The position numbers and the translations under genes are program-made. A stretch of DNA of 64,000 bases from Oceanihabitans sp. 2_MG-2023 (GTDB taxonomy: Bacteria > Bacteroidota > Bacteroidia > Flavobacteriales > Flavobacteriaceae), in assembly GCF_030547245.1 (NCBI RefSeq), contig NZ_JAUOQT010000002.1, positions 248,001-312,000 on the forward strand, in the 5' to 3' direction. The stretch's first letter is position 1. Every line of letters starts with the position of its first letter. The notes under the pieces were generated by a model. It had not been told where the DNA came from, made no database searches, and saw only the letters and a list, made by a program, of their open reading frames with translations. Of this stretch, positions 60,851-64,000 are shown in pieces.

Positions 60851-61366
60851 TTATTCTTTAAACCAACTGGAATATTTTACATAGTTATCTGCAATTCTAT
60901 TAATTTCTCCAGAGATTAATTCTTTACTTATATCTTTAACTTTTTTTGCTGGAACTCCTGCATATATCGTTCCTGCTTCTACTCTAGTATTTGCGGTTAC
61001 TACTGCGCCTGCTGCTACTATGCTATTACTTTCTATCACGCAATCGTCCATAACAATGCTGCCCATTCCTATTAAAACATTGTCGTGAATCGTGCATCCA
61101 TGTACAATGGCGTTATGGCCAATAGACACATTATTACCAATGGTTGTTGGTGATTTTTGGTAGGTTGCATGTATTACTGCACCGTCTTGTATATTTACTT
61201 TATTTCCCATTTTAATGAAATGTACATCACCACGAATTACGGCGTTAAACCATACACTACATTGCGATCCCATAGATACGTCTCCAACTATGGTTGCGTT
61301 TTCTGCTACGTAGCAGTCTTTGGGTATTTGTGGGTGTTTGTTGTTTACTGGTTTTATTAATGGCAT
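60851..61366 (-). CDS. Gamma carbonic anhydrase-like protein
   Basis: 171 residues from the ATG at 61366 (MPLIKPVNNKHPQIPKDC), preferred over the longer frame at 61411. Left-handed beta-helix hexapeptides throughout. Metal-site histidines are at RGDVHFIKMGNKV(his), INIQDGAVIHA-type position, and NVSIGHNAIVHGC. Family members (CaiE/YrdA, Cam) are often zinc-binding but do not all hydrate CO2. Upstream lies a 237-nt spacer with repeats. Confidence 0.88.
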   Translation of the reverse strand: MPLIKPVNNKHPQIPKDCYVAENATIVGDVSMGSQCSVWFNAVIRGDVHFIKMGNKVNIQDGAVIHATYQKSPTTIGNNVSIGHNAIVHGCTIHDNVLIGMGSIVMDDCVIESNSIVAAGAVVTANTRVEAGTIYAGVPAKKVKDISKELISGEINRIADNYVKYSSWFKE

Positions 61367-61458
61367 AATTTTAATTGCTTTGAAAAAAGGAATCGCATGA
61401 TTCAAATTCATGAGTTCCTTTTGGTTATTATTTTATTTCATGATATAATTTTATCACG

Positions 61459-61488
61459 TGAGACTTCTCGACAAGCTCGAAATGACAA
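61459..61488 (+). repeat. Small TCGA hairpin repeat, copy 2
   Basis: CTTCTCGAC-AAGC-TCGAAATGACAA, related to 48117-48150. Confidence 0.55.
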
Positions 61489-61579
61489 AATTGTGTTACA
61501 TAATATTATATAAATTCTTGCTTCGCTCGAATGCTTTAGATTTGAACTAAACTTAAAATTTATTTATCTTATTTATGAG

Positions 61580-61600
61580 ATTCCTGCTTAACGCAGGAAT
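61580..61600 (+). repeat. Palindrome near the LytTR regulator 3' end
   Basis: ATTCCTGC-TTAAC-GCAGGAAT, perfect 8-bp arms. No T run on either side, so REP-like rather than a terminator. Confidence 0.5.
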
Positions 61601-61603
61601 TTG

Positions 61604-62338
61604 TTACTTAAAATAAGAAAGTAATGCTGCTTTTTTTGATGCGGAAACGAGTATTTCTTTTCCGTTACTAAGTACAACGTGTCCTCCTTTTCCCTTTACG
61701 TATTTTGTTATTTCGTTTACGTTTACCAAATAGCTTTTGTGTACTCTTGCGAAACTTGAATTGGTTAACGCTTCTTCAAAATATTTTAAGGTTTTACTTA
61801 CTAGTTTCTTTTTGTTGTTATTTAAATATATTTCGGTGTAATTATCGTCTGCTTTGCAGTATAAAATGTTTGCAGTTTCTAAAACCTCGAAACCATCTTG
61901 TTGTGGAATGGTTATTTTTCCGGTTACGATATTGGTTTTTGGAACTAGAACCTCATCTTGCAAAGCGTCTTCTTTGGTTTTAATTTCTACTACATAATCT
62001 ACTGCTTTAATGAGTTCGTCTATAGAAATTGGTTTCATTAAATAGTAGCTTGCGTGCGCATTTAAGGCATCTATTGCATAATGGTTATAGGCCGTTACAA
62101 AAATAGTTTCGAAGGTTTTATCTCCTACTTTATCTAGCAAATCGAAAGCATTTCCGTAAGGCATTTCTACATCTAAAAAAACCAGCTCTAAGTCGTTATT
62201 TCTAATTAGCACTAAGGCTTCTTCTACATTAGCAGCTTCCCCTAAAATATGCACATTAGGACAGTATTTATCTAGATAATTTTTTAATATATCTCTGCTT
62301 GTTTTTTCGTCTTCTACGATGATGGCGTTTAGTTTCAT
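61604..62338 (-). CDS. LytTR-family response regulator
   Basis: 244 residues. Receiver domain (2-120): acidic pocket VEDE, phospho-acceptor Asp56 in LVFLDVEMP, TAYNHYAIDAL and the K in YLMKPI. LytTR DNA-binding domain (about 140-244): ILYCKADDNYTEIYL, FARVHKSYLVNVNEIT. The partner is the adjacent histidine kinase, 32 nt upstream in the same direction. Target genes not identifiable. Confidence 0.95.
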   Translation of the reverse strand: MKLNAIIVEDEKTSRDILKNYLDKYCPNVHILGEAANVEEALVLIRNNDLELVFLDVEMPYGNAFDLLDKVGDKTFETIFVTAYNHYAIDALNAHASYYLMKPISIDELIKAVDYVVEIKTKEDALQDEVLVPKTNIVTGKITIPQQDGFEVLETANILYCKADDNYTEIYLNNNKKKLVSKTLKYFEEALTNSSFARVHKSYLVNVNEITKYVKGKGGHVVLSNGKEILVSASKKAALLSYFK

Positions 62339-62370
62339 GTTTTGGGCATTAGGAAAAGTTTTCTCTTTAA

Positions 62371-64000
62371 TTAATCTTTTTTAAGCGTTACAACTACTTT
62401 GGTTCCTTTGTCTCCTTCGGTTTTAAAATCGTTAATAAAAACATCTACTTTATCTTTATACATTTCGTTTAAAATAGCAACACGCTTTTTAATGTTGTTC
62501 ATGCCTTTAGAGTTTTGTTTTTTCTGATTTTCGGTTTTTAAGGCTTTGCTTTTTTCTCTTCCAATACCATCATCAATAATAGAAATGGTTAATTCGTCTG
62601 TATTTTGTTGAGAAATGGTTATTTCTAATTTTCCTTTTTCTTCTTTATAGCGTAAGCCATGCCAAACGGCGTTTTCTATATATGGTTGCAATAACATTGG
62701 TGGGATTTGAAATGCGTTAATTGCCACATTTTCATCTACATGAATTGTATAATCGAACTTCTCTTTAAATCTAAAATGTTCTAATTGTGTATAGAGTTCT
62801 AAAAGTTCTACTTCTTTTTGAAGCGGAATAAAGTCTTGTTCGCTATTTTCTAAAACTGCTCGCATAAGCTGTGAAAAATCGGAAAGATATCTATTTGCTG
62901 TTCGTTCGTCATTAGTAGCAATAAAACTATTTACAGAGTTTAATGCATTAAATATAAAATGCGGGTTCATTTGACTTCGCAACGATTTTAAAGCCAAAAG
63001 GTTATTGGCTAATTTTTGTTGCTTAATATATTTATACATTAAATATGCTGTTATTAGCAATAAAACTAATCCTCCAAAAAGTGAATAAATAATAAGTTTT
63101 TGTCTTTTACTTTGCTCTACAGAAAGTTGGTAATTACTTTGATTTAAAGCTCTATCGCTTTCTAAACTAGAAATTCTGTTTTGCTTTTCCGCAATACTTT
63201 TATTAAATCTTTTGGCTTGCGCAATTTCTTGATCCATTTTAACATAAAGCGTATCTACAGCTTCTTGATATGCTTTATAGGTTTCTAATGCTTTCGTGTA
63301 ATCTCCAGCATCTCTATAGGTTTCAGAAAGTTTCCGGATAGCATCTTTTTTTACCAGTAAATCTTCTTTACTATCGGCTTCTGCTATACTTTTTTCTAAA
63401 TAAGGAACTGCATTTGCATAATCTTTTTGTTGGTAATAGGCGTTTCCAATTTTATAGTTTTGTTTTTGTAATGTTAAAGCACTTTCATTATCGATTAAAG
63501 TATCGGTCTCTAATTCTGAAATTTCTTCTATAGCTTCTTTTCGCAATTGAATTTCATCTTCGTATGCCATGTTTTCATTTTGAAAATCGGCAACTTTCAC
63601 CTTCTCCGTTACTGCTCTTTTTTTGTTTTCTTGAGACGCTAAGTCTAACGCATTTTCAAAATAGGAATTTGCTTCATTTAGTTTACCACTTGCGTTATAT
63701 GCATCTCCTATTTTAGAGTTTAGATCTGTAATTTTGGGCTTAATTAAATGCTTCTCGGCTATCTCTAATGCTTTCTTATAATTAGTAATGGCAAGATCTA
63801 ATTGTACTATTTTCTTATACACATCTCCTAAACCTTCATGAAATTCTGTTTTCTGGTAGTTAGACAGAGTATTTACTTTTATACTTTTATATGTTTGTAG
63901 GCTTTCTTGATAATCGTTATTTTTAAAATAAGCATTTGCTAATTTTAGGATTACTTCGTTTAAGGTATTATTTTGAAGACTTATTTTGTAATTTGAAATT
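62371..64000 (-). CDS. TPR-containing LytS-type histidine kinase (5' end outside window)
   Basis: The frame is open to the window edge, so the N-terminus is missing; the GTG at 63822 is internal. At least five TPR units (for example DLAITNYKKALEIAEKHLIK, AYYQQKDYANAVPYLEKSIA, YTKALETYKAYQEAVDTLYV), a coiled-coil, a membrane helix (LIIYSLFGGLVLLLITAYLM), His_kinase domain with SQMNPHFIFNALNSVNSFI, and HATPase with ENAVWHGLRYKEEKG and IDDGIGREKS. The histidine in MNPHFIF is the expected phospho-site. It signals to the LytTR regulator downstream. TPRs are probably periplasmic; the stimulus is unknown. Confidence 0.93.
   Translation of the reverse strand, partial: ISNYKISLQNNTLNEVILKLANAYFKNNDYQESLQTYKSIKVNTLSNYQKTEFHEGLGDVYKKIVQLDLAITNYKKALEIAEKHLIKPKITDLNSKIGDAYNASGKLNEANSYFENALDLASQENKKRAVTEKVKVADFQNENMAYEDEIQLRKEAIEEISELETDTLIDNESALTLQKQNYKIGNAYYQQKDYANAVPYLEKSIAEADSKEDLLVKKDAIRKLSETYRDAGDYTKALETYKAYQEAVDTLYVKMDQEIAQAKRFNKSIAEKQNRISSLESDRALNQSNYQLSVEQSKRQKLIIYSLFGGLVLLLITAYLMYKYIKQQKLANNLLALKSLRSQMNPHFIFNALNSVNSFIATNDERTANRYLSDFSQLMRAVLENSEQDFIPLQKEVELLELYTQLEHFRFKEKFDYTIHVDENVAINAFQIPPMLLQPYIENAVWHGLRYKEEKGKLEITISQQNTDELTISIIDDGIGREKSKALKTENQKKQNSKGMNNIKKRVAILNEMYKDKVDVFINDFKTEGDKGTKVVVTLKKD

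Noticed and set aside
1-64000. Search for insertion sequences, integrases, phage genes, restriction-modification, toxin-antitoxin or CRISPR loci
   Set aside because: None found; the holin-superfamily protein at 50481 is a chromosomal membrane family without phage context.

Overview
The window is about 64 kb of low-GC chromosome from a member of the Bacteroidota, almost certainly Flavobacteriaceae. The indications are: a type IX secretion component (PorG-like) and a secreted protein with a T9SS C-terminal sorting domain; the order porG-uppS-bamA-ompH-ompH-murI; a HPPK-deoxynucleoside kinase fusion; a DUF5686 outer-membrane protein; a CrtYcd-type lycopene cyclase; and promoters of the Bacteroidota form TTTG-N18 to N20-TAnnTTTG. 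The genus cannot be fixed from sequence reading alone. There is no insertion sequence, prophage, integrase or CRISPR array; gene content is mostly conserved core.

Layout. 1-7.6 kb: the end of glpD (cut by the window edge), a DUF5686 barrel protein, pdhB, etfB/etfA and a bifunctional-nuclease protein. 7.6-12.3 kb: a nucleoside transporter with a periplasmic-type N-terminal domain, thyA, a TonB-C-like protein, a glycogen-binding-fold protein and a membrane-tethered dihydrofolate reductase (2TM domain fused to DHFR). 12.4-15 kb: a TetR regulator followed by a Tat-exported HAD dehalogenase, DoxX and an SDR enzyme. 15-19 kb: a 1278-residue T9SS cargo protein built from repeated lamin-tail domains. 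19-26.3 kb: a COG2509-type flavoprotein, fabD, lspA, galE, a DegT aminotransferase, waaA and an alanine-rich LEA-like lipoprotein. 26.3-26.9 kb: stacked terminator hairpins and two tRNA genes (Gly-GCC, Leu-UAA). 26.9-40 kb: mutS, a SpoU methyltransferase, an MG2-like surface protein, folK-dNK, a queuosine-precursor transporter, an AsmA-like protein, rpsU, DUF2797 and GH3 proteins.

40-46.2 kb is the most interesting part: a CarH-like B12 photoreceptor repressor, read divergently from a three-domain fasciclin lipoprotein and a complete zeaxanthin pathway (crtI, crtB, crtZ, crtYcd). Six related half-sites built on TTGTC/GACAA sit in the intergenic region. Two pairs have exactly the same 24-bp phase and lie over the -33 and -7 elements of the predicted fasciclin promoter. 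The inferred circuit is light- and adenosylcobalamin-dependent repression of a fasciclin-carotenoid transcription unit, with two hairpins between the fasciclin gene and crtI as a possible attenuator.

46-64 kb: a GNAT acetyltransferase, clpX, clpP, tig (with a 120-nt structured leader), a holin-superfamily-IV membrane protein, an alpha/beta hydrolase, pdxJ, a CBS protein, nadK, the porG-uppS-bamA-ompH-ompH-murI block, a gamma carbonic anhydrase, and a LytTR response regulator with its TPR histidine kinase (cut by the right edge). Two families of small palindromic intergenic repeats each occur twice in the window. Folate and thymidylate metabolism recurs in thyA, the tethered DHFR and folK-dNK, two of which are unusual fusions.
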